Below are positions 35,249 to 41,818 of a stretch of 41,818 nt of DNA, one piece after another. This DNA is from Gallionella sp. (GTDB taxonomy: Bacteria > Pseudomonadota > Gammaproteobacteria > Burkholderiales > Gallionellaceae). Both the position numbers and the translations under genes were made by a program. Under the pieces are notes generated by a model. It did no database searches, was not told the DNA's origin, and saw only the letters and a program-made list of their open reading frames with translations. The DNA lies in NCBI GenBank assembly GCA_028688275.1, contig JAQTYN010000029.1, forward strand, positions 1-41,818, read 5' to 3'. Every line of letters begins with the position of its first letter. The first letter of the stretch is position 1.

Positions 35249-35452
35249 ATGGCAACTGGTACAGTTAAATGGTTTAACGACGCAAAAGGTTTTGGTTTCA
35301 TCACTCCTGATGATGGTAGCGAAGATCTATTTGCACACTTCTCTGCAATCAATATGAGCGGTTTCAAGTCACTCAAAGAAAATCAAAAAGTGACTTTTGA
35401 CTTAGTTAACGGCCCAAAAGGCAAACAAGCTTCAAACATCCAAGCTCCTTAA
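35249..35452 (+). CDS. Cold-shock protein, CspA family (copy 3)
   Basis: A CspA-type domain of 67 residues, identical to copy 2 in the RNP motifs but divergent at residues 45-54 ([12 protein letters not shown]) and ending in Pro. That C-terminal change may alter RNA preference. A strong terminator follows 18 nt after the stop and closes the csp cluster. Confidence 0.95.
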   Translation: MATGTVKWFNDAKGFGFITPDDGSEDLFAHFSAINMSGFKSLKENQKVTFDLVNGPKGKQASNIQAP

Positions 35453-35469
35453 TAGGTTCTAGGTTGTTG

Positions 35470-35506
35470 AAAAAGCCCGACATGTAAGTGTCGGGCTTTT
35501 CGTTTT
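35470..35506 (+). terminator. Rho-independent terminator after the csp cluster
   Basis: A perfect 12-bp stem, AAAAGCCCGACA (35471-35482), pairs with TGTCGGGCTTTT (35489-35500) across a 6-nt loop and is followed by CGTTTTC. Confidence 0.93.
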
Positions 35507-35547
35507 CTAGGACGTATGATACCACCGTCATTGCTTTGAGAAATCTG

Positions 35548-36300
35548 ATGAAACAAAAAAATACAGCCGTGCGTCAATCTGTTCAAACAGCGCATATGTC
35601 CAAATCACGCTATAACCGTGTTGATGGTTTGCGGGGAGTCGCGATTTCGTTGATGTTGTTTTATCACTTCTGTTTTGATTTAAATTATTTTCACTGGATT
35701 TCGGTAGATTTTTATCACCTTCCTTTTTGGCTTAATTTGCGCCTGTTTATCGTGACAATGTTTTTAACTTTGGTTGGGGTAAGTCTTGTGCTTGCAAACC
35801 CAATAGGAGGACGTTGGCGAGCCGCCATGCCGCGATTGGTGCGATTGTTCGGGTGTGCGGTGTTGGTGAGCATTGGGAGTTTCGCTGTCTTTCCAGAAAG
35901 TATGATTTTCTTTGGCGTGCTACATTTTATTTTGGTTGCCAGTGCGATAGGGTTATTGCTGTTGCGAGGGTATTGGTTGAACTTGATCGTTGGCAGCGTG
36001 CTGATTTTGATTGGCACGAACTTTCAACATGTGGTATTTAATCACCCTACCTTGCAATGGTTAGGGATGATGACCTATAAGCCGATCACAGAGGACTATG
36101 TACCGTTGTTGCCGTGGATGGGCGTGGTGATGCTGGGAATGTTTTTGGCGCGGCACCCAGTGGGCGAGCAATGGCTTAAAGCCTCTTGGCAGGTGCATGG
36201 TGCGCTGCGTAGCTTGACATGGGCGGGCAAGCACAGCTTATTGCTATACATGCTACATCAACCTGTTTTACTAGGGTTGCTGTGGGTAATTTCTGGTTAA
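35548..36300 (+). CDS. DUF1624 / HGSNAT-like membrane acyltransferase
   Basis: About 250 residues from ATG 35548; an earlier GTG (35488) lies inside the csp terminator, and ATG 35596 is an alternative. YNRVDGLRGVAISLMLFYHF is the start of the heparan-alpha-glucosaminide N-acetyltransferase-like family (DUF1624), followed by about seven hydrophobic helices. Members are inner-membrane proteins thought to acylate sugars; the substrate here is unknown. The gene is monocistronic between terminators. Confidence 0.82.
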   Translation: MKQKNTAVRQSVQTAHMSKSRYNRVDGLRGVAISLMLFYHFCFDLNYFHWISVDFYHLPFWLNLRLFIVTMFLTLVGVSLVLANPIGGRWRAAMPRLVRLFGCAVLVSIGSFAVFPESMIFFGVLHFILVASAIGLLLLRGYWLNLIVGSVLILIGTNFQHVVFNHPTLQWLGMMTYKPITEDYVPLLPWMGVVMLGMFLARHPVGEQWLKASWQVHGALRSLTWAGKHSLLLYMLHQPVLLGLLWVISG

Positions 36301-36322
36301 AAGGGGCAACTACTTGCCCCTT
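36297..36322. terminator. Bidirectional terminator between DUF1624 and ODP genes
   Basis: AAGGGGCAA (36301-36309) pairs perfectly with TTGCCCCTT (36314-36322) across a 4-nt loop. On the minus strand the stem is followed by TTTTAA, serving the ODP gene, which converges here with the DUF1624 gene. Confidence 0.75.
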
Positions 36323-36336
36323 GGTGAAATAAGCGG

Positions 36337-37116
36337 TTAAGTTTGGCTTGGGACGCGGTATGCTTCTTGAGTCATCAGATCCACGCCGCAAGGTAACGCT
36401 TCAATCCAATCCAAAAACTGGTTGACCATTTTTTTACCTTTAAAGGATTTGCCATGTTGTGGCACGATCCATTCCACATCCATTTGGCGCACCATGTTGA
36501 CCCAATAGCGACAGATTTTATTAGAAATCATATAGCGACGATGGAATCCTTCCATGTGTACCAAATGCGCAGCAAAATCTTCTACAGGGGTGTCTGCCTC
36601 ATCATGCGAGACAATAGACGCGCCCATATCACCACTGAAGAGAATTTTACTGATGGGGTCATAGAACTGAAAATTTCCCTCGGAGTGCATAAAGTGCGCG
36701 GGGATTGCGACCACAGTTGATTCACCTAAAGTGAAGTGCATACCTTGATCTGGAATGGAAATAATGCGACCCACCGTATTACCCGCAGTACAAAAATGTG
36801 GTACGAAACGCGCCCATAAAGCTGAAATAGCCACTTTACAGTCAGAGTGAATCATCCATTTATTGGCTGAGGCGATAATGTCAGGATCGGCATGTGACGC
36901 AAACAGATAATCCAAATATTTAGAAGGGAAGTACTCCTGCATCCCCATCAACAAACCGTTATAGGTCATGTTGCCACCTGGATCAATTAGCGCACCATGT
37001 TCGTGATCGACGATGAGAAACTGGTTTGCCTGTACGGCATGGTTACTTTCGTCATCTGCTAAGTCGTCGAACATCAGGCAAATATGTTTGCCGTCGTTAT
37101 ATAGTTCAATTGCCAA
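36337..37116 (-). CDS. Stand-alone diiron metallo-beta-lactamase-fold protein (ODP type)
   Basis: A protein of 259 residues. The fold is that of the oxygen-binding diiron domain of flavodiiron proteins, but no flavodoxin domain follows. Candidate metal ligands are HADPD (75-79), His144 in HFMHSEGNF, Asp163 in SGDMG and His221 in PQHGKSF. Known relatives reduce or sense O2 or NO, and some act in chemotaxis signalling; which applies here is open. GAGGTGA just before the ATG supports the start. No rubredoxin or reductase gene is adjacent, so the electron donor would be encoded elsewhere. Confidence 0.85.
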   Translation of the reverse strand: MAIELYNDGKHICLMFDDLADDESNHAVQANQFLIVDHEHGALIDPGGNMTYNGLLMGMQEYFPSKYLDYLFASHADPDIIASANKWMIHSDCKVAISALWARFVPHFCTAGNTVGRIISIPDQGMHFTLGESTVVAIPAHFMHSEGNFQFYDPISKILFSGDMGASIVSHDEADTPVEDFAAHLVHMEGFHRRYMISNKICRYWVNMVRQMDVEWIVPQHGKSFKGKKMVNQFLDWIEALPCGVDLMTQEAYRVPSQT

Positions 37117-37202
37117 TTTATCACCTCTAAATAAGGATGGTTGTAAATGTGATGCTTACTCATACTTTGATACAAGGATGTTGCTGCCAATATACCAATT
37201 TT

Positions 37203-37499
37203 TCAGGCTCTCCGTGCTTTGTTGACTAAGCCTTTTGCGCGCTGATAGAATTTCCAGCCTCGCCACACGCTCATGAATACACCCACAACGCCATTTTTTC
37301 GTAGCAGAAATAATCCTGCCAATCCAAGCCATGCTAAAGGATGAGATCGCAGCCAGCGGATTCCACTTAATCCTTGGTCTATCGCCCCCAAAGGCTTTTC
37401 CCATTGGTGGGCAATTCGGCTTATTTCCTCACGCTGGGTCGCAATTTGAGCGAGTAAAGCAGCTCTTTTTTGTTGGATGTCGTAAAGTTGAGGGTTCAT
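37203..37499 (-). CDS. YqjK-like protein
   Basis: A protein of 98 residues. A coiled-coil N-terminus (KRAALLAQIATQREEIS) precedes a short hydrophobic segment (WLGLAGLFLL) and a basic tail. It is the third gene of the yqjD-yqjE-yqjK order known from enterobacteria and Betaproteobacteria. Its ATG overlaps the yqjE stop (ATGA). Function is not established. Confidence 0.8.
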   Translation of the reverse strand: MNPQLYDIQQKRAALLAQIATQREEISRIAHQWEKPLGAIDQGLSGIRWLRSHPLAWLGLAGLFLLRKNGVVGVFMSVWRGWKFYQRAKGLVNKARRA

Positions 37500-37861
37500 T
37501 GCAGTGAAGCCTGATCTTTGCTAAGTTCTGCCAAGCTGGCGGCAAAAAGCGTTGGCTTTTGTGAGACTTTTTGACGCAGCATAAATAGCATCACACTCCC
37601 TAAGCTAAAAAATACAACACACAGCCCGCCTAAAACCAACAAGCGATGACTATCCCAAAATAGTACCACTAGAAAAGTCGTTAAAAAGACCACGGTCAGC
37701 CCAAAACAAAACAATGCCAGCATGGTAAACAAGAGCATCTGCGTGAGTCGCAAACGTTCTTCGTGTAGCTCATTTGCCAACAACGCCAGACGTGTCGCAG
37801 CGATCGCCGTCAGCGTTGCACCGAGTCGTTTGACAGAGTCAAACAGACCAAGCTCGGTCAT
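37496..37861 (-). CDS. YqjE-family (phage holin superfamily-like) membrane protein
   Basis: A protein of 121 residues with two membrane helices (~40-65 and ~75-95) after an amphipathic N-terminus. It belongs to the YqjE/Phage_holin_3_6 family, which sits beside YqjD. There is no phage context here, so a membrane-stress role is more likely than lysis. It starts 3 nt after the yqjD stop. Confidence 0.85.
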   Translation of the reverse strand: MTELGLFDSVKRLGATLTAIAATRLALLANELHEERLRLTQMLLFTMLALFCFGLTVVFLTTFLVVLFWDSHRLLVLGGLCVVFFSLGSVMLFMLRQKVSQKPTLFAASLAELSKDQASLQ

Positions 37862-37864
37862 GAT

Positions 37865-38185
37865 TTAGCGACCGCGAGAAATCAACATGCCGACCAATAA
37901 ACCCACACCTGCAGCTACCCCAATTGCTTGCCAAGGATTGTCATGAACATATTCATCCGTAGCGGTGGCTGCTTGCTTGGTTTTTTCTAATAAAGCGCGT
38001 TCAGCAACTTCCAAGCGCGCTTTTGCTGCCACTAGATTTTCTTCAATGCGTTCGCGTGCAATCGCAACGCGTTCTCCCGTTTGACTCGCCGTTGCGCGCA
38101 ATAATTCTTCTGCGTCAGCAACCACATTTTGCAAATCTTGCATCAATTTTTCTTTACTGACTTCCGTTATAGATGGGGTGGCCAT
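37865..38185 (-). CDS. YqjD/ElaB (DUF883) ribosome-associated membrane protein
   Basis: A protein of 106 residues from ATG 38185, with AAGGA 8 nt upstream; longer readings lack support. A helical, charged region (~5-75) is followed by YVHDNPWQAIGVAAGVGLLVG, the family's C-terminal membrane anchor with its conserved DNPW. In E. coli YqjD binds stationary-phase ribosomes and tethers them to the membrane. It is the first gene of yqjD-yqjE-yqjK. Confidence 0.92.
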   Translation of the reverse strand: MATPSITEVSKEKLMQDLQNVVADAEELLRATASQTGERVAIARERIEENLVAAKARLEVAERALLEKTKQAATATDEYVHDNPWQAIGVAAGVGLLVGMLISRGR

Positions 38186-38283
38186 GATTAGATCCTTCAT
38201 AAAGTTTAAGTTAAAACTATTGTTGTGTGCATCGACACGCACAGTTGTGTTTTTATGCCGAATTTGCTCAAGCGTCAAGCTCC

Positions 38284-40410
38284 TTATGAGGTATGAAGAT
38301 GGCAGTTGACTTCATGTTCATGCGAAAGTCGTGTTGTGGGGGGGTAAGCAATGTGGCAGCGAGGCATTACCTGTGGGCAGCGCGGGGCAAAATGACAACC
38401 AGAGGGGGGATTGGCAGGGGAGGGGAGTTCGCCTGCAAGTTGTATCAATTCACTGCGATCTCCCGTGATACGCGGAACAGCCGAGAGCAGTGCTTGAGTA
38501 TAAGGATGTTTGGGGGCTCGTAGTACATCAGCAACTGTGCCGCGTTCGACGATGCGTCCCAAATACATCACGCACACGTCATGCGCCAGATATTCCACCA
38601 CCGCGATGTTGTGGGTAATAAACAAATAGGCGAGGTCGAATTCTTGTTGTAACGATTTGAGTAAATTAAGGATTTGCGCTTGGACTGACACATCCAACGC
38701 GCTGGTCGGCTCATCGCAAATCAACAACTGCGGCGATACTGCCAACGCCCGTGCAATCGCAATCCGCTGCCGTTGCCCGCCCGAAAATTCATGCGGATAC
38801 CGCCACTTGCTACTGCGCGCCAACCCCACTTGGTCTAATAAAAGGTCGATTTGACCTTGTCGCCCTGCACTGCCCTTGTGCTTACTCCCCTCGTTCACGT
38901 GTGGGAGAGGGGCAGGGGGAGAGGGAGAGGGCAGCGCACTCATCCCCTCCTCCAAAATCTCCGCAATCCGCATTTTGGGATTGAGCGAAGAATAAGGGTC
39001 TTGAAACACCATCTGCATGGCGGCGCGGTGTTTGTGTGGCGTGTCGATCAGCTCTTGACCTGCAAATTGCACACTGCCAGCAGTAGGACGTATCAATTGC
39101 AACAAGGCTTTGCCCAAGGTGGTTTTGCCGCAGCCCGATTCGCCCACTAATGCCAACGTGCGCGCAGGCGCAATCGCCAGCGACACCCCATCCACCGCTT
39201 TGACCTGCCCCACCGTGCGCTGCAAAATGCCCTTGCGTATGGGGAAATGGACTTGTAAGTCGGTGACTTCTAAGAGAGAAGGGGAAAGGGCGAAGGGAGA
39301 AGGGTGGTGCGGCGCAATGGTTTTTTCCCTGCACACTTCTCCCTTCGCCCTTCTCACGGCATCCGCCGCATACAAATGGCAACGCACGCCCTGCCCCGCC
39401 CGCACTTCCGTCCACGCGGGCGATTCGCTTTCACATAACGCCCACGCCTGATCGCAGCGCGGGGCGAATCGGCAGCCTTGTGGAATACTGCCCAACGGCG
39501 GCACCGCACCCGCAATGGCGGATAAGGGCTGATTGCGCCGCGTGGCATCGGGGACGGCGGCGAATAATTTTTGGGTATAAGGATGCAACGGCTGGGAAAA
39601 CAGCGCGGCGCGATCCGCTTGCTCCACAATTTGCCCCGCGTACATCACCCCCACGCGATGCGCCATTTCCGCCACCACGCCTAAATCGTGCGTAATCAAC
39701 AACATTGCCATGCCCGTGCGCGCTTGCGTGTCGCGCAGCAATTGCAACACCTGCGCCTGTATCGTCACATCCAACGCCGTGGTCGGTTCATCCGCAATCA
39801 ATACGTCAGGCTGCCCCGCCAACGCCATCGCAATCATCACCCGCTGCTTCATCCCCCCCGACATCTGAAACGGATACTCCCGCACCCGCCGCCCCGCATC
39901 AGGAATCCCCACTTGCGCCAATAATTCCACGCAACGAGATTCAATGCTGCTACTCCCCTCGCCCACTTGTGGGAGAGGGGGGGGGGGAGAGGGAGCGCGC
40001 CCCGCCTCGTCCGTTGAGAACGGAGAGGGCGCATGCAACCTCAACACCTCCGCCAACTGCGCCCCCACGGTCATCACAGGATTCAAACTCAAGCCAGGCT
40101 CTTGGAAAATCATCGCCAACTGCCCGCCCCGCACCCGCCGCATCTCCCGTTCAGGCAAGCCCAACAAATCCACCGCCCCCAACGCTACCCGCCCGCCCGT
40201 ATTCGCCACCCCGTCAGGCAACAAGCGTATCAACGACAACGCACTCATCGACTTTCCACAGCCCGATTCCCCCAACAACGCAAACGTCTCCCCCGCCGCA
40301 ATCTCAAACGAAATCCCATCCACAATCGCCACGCCTGATTGCAATGCGGTGGTTAAACGATTGATAGAAAGTAGCTTATTCTGGTTTTCAAGAGCAGAAA
40401 CGGAAATCAT
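38284..40410 (-). CDS. Double ABC ATPase for oligopeptide import (YejF/DppDF type) with repeat-derived inserts
   Basis: A protein of 708 residues from ATG 40410, without a clear ribosome site. Two complete ATPase halves are fused: half 1 with Walker A GESGCGKS (47-54), signature MSGGMKQR and Walker B LIADEPTTALD, and half 2 with GESGCGKT, FSGGQRQR and LICDEPTSALD. Both halves end in the oligopeptide C-terminal Cys-rich motif (CRFAPRC, CHFAPRC). YejF-type fusions usually have about 530-620 residues. The extra length comes from Pro/Ser-rich stretches at ~127-153, ~353-375 and ~492-509 that coincide with palindromic DNA repeats. The two stretches in the ATPase cores sit at equivalent positions, between the Q-loop and the signature. 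No permease or binding protein is in the window. Function may be retained if the inserts form surface loops. Confidence 0.9.
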   Translation of the reverse strand: MISVSALENQNKLLSINRLTTALQSGVAIVDGISFEIAAGETFALLGESGCGKSMSALSLIRLLPDGVANTGGRVALGAVDLLGLPEREMRRVRGGQLAMIFQEPGLSLNPVMTVGAQLAEVLRLHAPSPFSTDEAGRAPSPPPPLPQVGEGSSSIESRCVELLAQVGIPDAGRRVREYPFQMSGGMKQRVMIAMALAGQPDVLIADEPTTALDVTIQAQVLQLLRDTQARTGMAMLLITHDLGVVAEMAHRVGVMYAGQIVEQADRAALFSQPLHPYTQKLFAAVPDATRRNQPLSAIAGAVPPLGSIPQGCRFAPRCDQAWALCESESPAWTEVRAGQGVRCHLYAADAVRRAKGEVCREKTIAPHHPSPFALSPSLLEVTDLQVHFPIRKGILQRTVGQVKAVDGVSLAIAPARTLALVGESGCGKTTLGKALLQLIRPTAGSVQFAGQELIDTPHKHRAAMQMVFQDPYSSLNPKMRIAEILEEGMSALPSPSPPAPLPHVNEGSKHKGSAGRQGQIDLLLDQVGLARSSKWRYPHEFSGGQRQRIAIARALAVSPQLLICDEPTSALDVSVQAQILNLLKSLQQEFDLAYLFITHNIAVVEYLAHDVCVMYLGRIVERGTVADVLRAPKHPYTQALLSAVPRITGDRSELIQLAGELPSPANPPSGCHFAPRCPQVMPRCHIAYPPTTRLSHEHEVNCHLHTS
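38884..38935. repeat. Palindromic repeat insert, ABC half 2
   Basis: ctcccctcgttcacgtgtgggagaggggc is a short hairpin followed by ggggagaggg repeats. On the minus strand it encodes the stretch LPSPSPPAPLPHVNEG, between EILEEG and the helix IDLLLDQVGL. It is closely related to the element at 39951. Confidence 0.7.
39286..39352. repeat. 17-bp inverted repeat in the ABC inter-half linker
   Basis: AAGGGCGAAGGGAGAAG (39286-39302) is an exact reverse complement of 39336-39352. It encodes part of the linker between the C-terminal motif of half 1 and the start of half 2 (HHPSPFALSPSLLEV). It belongs to a purine-rich repeat type different from the 38884 and 39951 elements. Confidence 0.7.
39951..40030. 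repeat. Palindromic repeat insert, ABC half 1
   Basis: tactcccctcgcccacttgtgggagagggg begins the element. It is followed by a poly-G run, gagggagcgcgcc and a second hairpin CCGTT-gag-AACGG. On the minus strand it encodes PSPFSTDEAGRAPSPPPPLPQVGEG in two Pro-rich parts, placed after AEVLRLH and before the helix CVELLAQVGI. Confidence 0.7.
39977..39987 (+). repeat. G11 homopolymer in coding sequence
   Basis: Eleven consecutive G residues (C on the coding strand) lie within the repeat insert of ABC half 1 and are translated as part of PPPP. In the given sequence the frame is intact. Tracts of this length are prone to slippage and also to sequencing error. Confidence 0.85.
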
Positions 40411-40413
40411 CAC

Positions 40414-40588
40414 AAATGTTAGGTGTCAGGTCAATTCAATAGGCGGATTTTAAAGGAAGATAGCCCTTATAAAATGTTTTTTTGTGGTTGCTTTTTGCAT
40501 TACAATTCACAGTGATTTGAAATTCAATCGATTCTAATTCTATTGATTTTGACCGCATTGATTTCTTTTTTATAAACAATTAAACAAA
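40414..40588. other. AT-rich intergenic region
   Basis: This 175-bp spacer lies between the divergent ABC gene and the STAS-like gene and is clearly more AT-rich than the sequence to its left. I see no ribosome-binding site before the rightward gene (aattaaacaaa-ATG) and no clear promoter hexamers or small gene. Confidence 0.4.
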
Positions 40589-40984
40589 ATGGAATTTATT
40601 AAAAATCAATATGTTGAACAGAAGTTTGATAAAACATTAAATATTTTGTCTGCAATATTTTATAAATATGTGCCGTTTAGCGAGTTTTTACCAATATTTG
40701 AAAGGAGTTATGAACTTGCGCGTTACTACAAGGCTGACAAGGTACTTTTAAACCTAAAACTATTAACCGTGCATGACGAAGAAACTAGAGAATACATTGC
40801 CAATGTATGGTTCCCCACTATAAAGAAAGAGGGCGTAAACCATGTTGCATTTATACTCCCTGATTCGACCATTGGTAAAATGTCGGCACAAGATGCGCAT
40901 AAAAACAGCCAAAACATAAACGGGTTAGTTGTTGCTAATTTCAATGATGAATCAGAAGCCCGTGCGTGGTTAAGCAATCAATAG
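40589..40984 (+). CDS. STAS/SpoIIAA-like domain protein, probably acquired
   Basis: A protein of 131 residues. The pattern YELARYYKADKVLLNLKLL..ANVWFPTIKKEGVNHVAFILPDS..FNDESEARAWL resembles small STAS/SEC14-like proteins that I associate mainly with Bacteroidetes. The function is unknown; such domains are usually regulatory or lipid/nucleotide binding. The gene is strikingly AT-rich compared with the rest of the window, and its leader is A-rich with no Shine-Dalgarno, both of which suggest transfer. Its stop codon (40982-40984) directly touches the left inverted repeat of the adjacent element. Confidence 0.65.
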   Translation: MEFIKNQYVEQKFDKTLNILSAIFYKYVPFSEFLPIFERSYELARYYKADKVLLNLKLLTVHDEETREYIANVWFPTIKKEGVNHVAFILPDSTIGKMSAQDAHKNSQNINGLVVANFNDESEARAWLSNQ

Positions 40985-41224
40985 AATCAGACTCCAATAC
41001 TGCTACCGCAAATAACTTAATTATTTATTATCAATGTGTTGCACATTAATATGCCCATCAAAACCAAGCACTCTTTACGCGAAAATCAATTAGATTTAAG
41101 TATGTTAGTATCAAATTTCGGCTTCAAATTGCTATAAAAAACATCGGCAACGAATTGACCATTATCTGTATCATATTGATTATTAAGTAATTATTATTTG
41201 CGGTAGCAGTATTGGAATCTGACC
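40984..41224. mobile_element. MITE-like element bounded by ~50-bp inverted repeats
   Basis: The left end (40984-41034) and right end (41175-41224) are imperfect inverted repeats. Their core, 40993-41015 against 41194-41216, is identical over 23 bases (TCCAATACTGCTACCGCAAA..). The outer ends read gaatcagactcc and ggaatctgacccc, resembling the ggggtcaga-type termini found around REP/RAYT or IS-related elements. About 140 AT-rich bases inside encode no protein. No target-site duplication is obvious. It could instead be a REP doublet. Confidence 0.7.
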
Positions 41225-41226
41225 CC

Positions 41227-41818
41227 ATTGACTATAGCAATCGTTCCAACGACGTTTTTGAGCTTAAAACACGTCCATCAGGCATGGATATTTTTGATAT
41301 TCCTGCTGCAAGCAATGCGTCTCCTTTGGGCTGGGAGGTTGTTTATATCGGGCAAGAGGAAACCCTCGCGCATTCGATTAAGTGGCGCATTGCTGATAGT
41401 AATGCCTCTCCCTTATTGGTGGGGGCGACTTTGAATGGAATGCGCATCACGTTGGATAAAATGGATAGTAGTTATGTCAACAGTCATGCAACGATTCATT
41501 TTAGTAATCACCCAGCTTTGGACGACATATCCGTCCCATTGCAACTTCTTGACGTGACCCCCCCACAATTCACGTTCTCATTAAGTCCGAATACCTTGCA
41601 GCAAAATAAAAAATTCGTTCCCATCACCGCAAATATCAGCGTGAAAGACGACTATGACCCTGTGCCTGAAATTAAGCTGGAATCCATTACCTCTAACGAC
41701 GCTGTAGAAAAACCCGATTCTGAAGACCTGTTTCAGCGTTGGGTGGATTTTTTTCAAACCAGATCGTTATTTTCATTTTCGGCTTCTTGTTTTTATAACA
41801 TATTTTCATTGCAAACCA
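41227..41818 (+). CDS. 5'-truncated secreted/surface protein with Ig-like domain (runs off window)
   Basis: A frame with no stop codon runs from 41191 to the window end, at least 197 codons beyond the element. Its sequence reads as a real extracellular protein: ATIHFSNHPALDDISVPL, then PPQFTFSLSPNTLQQNKKFVPI and NISVKDDYDPVPEIKLESITSND. The last pattern (LSP..L....K.VPI...V.V.DD.DP.P...L.SITSN) is typical of Ig/PKD-like modules in secreted proteins. There is no start codon with a ribosome site; the frame runs back into the inverted repeat, so the 5' part was probably removed or displaced by the element. The final ~40 residues look less like this fold, and a frameshift there is possible. Function unknown. 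Confidence 0.6.
   Translation, partial: MDYSNRSNDVFELKTRPSGMDIFDIPAASNASPLGWEVVYIGQEETLAHSIKWRIADSNASPLLVGATLNGMRITLDKMDSSYVNSHATIHFSNHPALDDISVPLQLLDVTPPQFTFSLSPNTLQQNKKFVPITANISVKDDYDPVPEIKLESITSNDAVEKPDSEDLFQRWVDFFQTRSLFSFSASCFYNIFSLQT

Noticed and set aside
34171..35452. CRISPR-like array from repeated blocks around the csp genes
   Set aside because: The repeats are whole gene-plus-leader duplications about 430 nt apart, not short regular repeats with unique spacers.
35488..35547. A longer DUF1624 reading starting at GTG 35488
   Set aside because: The codon lies inside the stem of the csp terminator, and the extra residues are not family-like; ATG 35548 is preferred.
37117..37202. FNR-like box upstream of the ODP gene (TTGATACAAGGATG)
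   Set aside because: Only the left half matches TTGAT; the right half does not match ATCAA.
37496..37861. Prophage holin
   Set aside because: The gene belongs to the YqjE family and sits in a yqjD-yqjE-yqjK order with no phage genes around it.
41228..41434. A 68-residue reading frame starting near 41228
   Set aside because: It overlaps, in another frame, the much longer open frame that has Ig-like protein features.

Overview
The window looks like a chromosomal segment from a beta- or gammaproteobacterium of intermediate GC content. The evidence is the block lepA-lepB-DUF4845-rnc-era, the block clpS-clpA-gluQRS, a yqjD-yqjE-yqjK stress operon, radA, msrA and CspA-type cold-shock genes. I lean towards Betaproteobacteria, but nothing here fixes the genus. 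No rRNA, tRNA or CRISPR array was found.

Layout. 1-425: tail of an incomplete gene followed by repeat debris, including a 130-bp inverted-repeat (REP-like) element. 426-4660 (-): a SEFIR-STAND-TPR NTPase, resembling bacterial NLR-like immune proteins, with a secreted Ca-loop (FG-GAP-like) protein gene just upstream. 4865-9472: mtnP, a coiled-coil outer-membrane porin-like gene, radA and msrA. 9762-12817 (+): a membrane-anchored decahaem cytochrome c translationally overlapped (TTGA) by a transmembrane diguanylate cyclase. 12896-17656 (-): era, rnc, DUF4845, lepB, lepA. 17714-30557 (-): about 13 kb of signalling genes, all on one strand: MASE1-PAS3-GGDEF, Tll0287-like haem sensor-PAS-GSDEF-EAL, a receiver, a zinc-ribbon protein, a PilB/GspE ATPase, a GAF-PAS3 hybrid kinase with two receivers, another receiver, and Hpt-REC-REC-GGDEF. 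30639-34099 (-): gluQRS, clpA, clpS. 34330-35452 (+): three near-identical csp genes, each with a long conserved leader. 35548-40410: a DUF1624 membrane acyltransferase-like gene, a stand-alone diiron ODP protein, the yqj operon and a double-ABC oligopeptide ATPase. 40589-41818: AT-rich accessory end with a STAS-like gene, an element bounded by ~50-bp inverted repeats, and a 5'-less Ig-like surface-protein gene.

How the genes fit together. Four c-di-GMP turnover proteins, six receiver domains, one Hpt and one hybrid kinase suggest dense second-messenger and phosphorelay control. Two inputs are haem/redox linked: the decahaem cytochrome-cyclase pair and the Tll0287-like sensor. One possible output is the orphan PilB-type ATPase in an operon with a receiver and a zinc-ribbon protein.

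The most unusual structural signal is a family of GGGGAGAG / CTCCCC palindromic repeats that occurs inside reading frames without breaking them. They lie in the SEFIR NTPase and, strikingly, at equivalent positions in both halves of the double ABC ATPase. A related fragment also splits one copy of a short duplicated sequence near the left edge.
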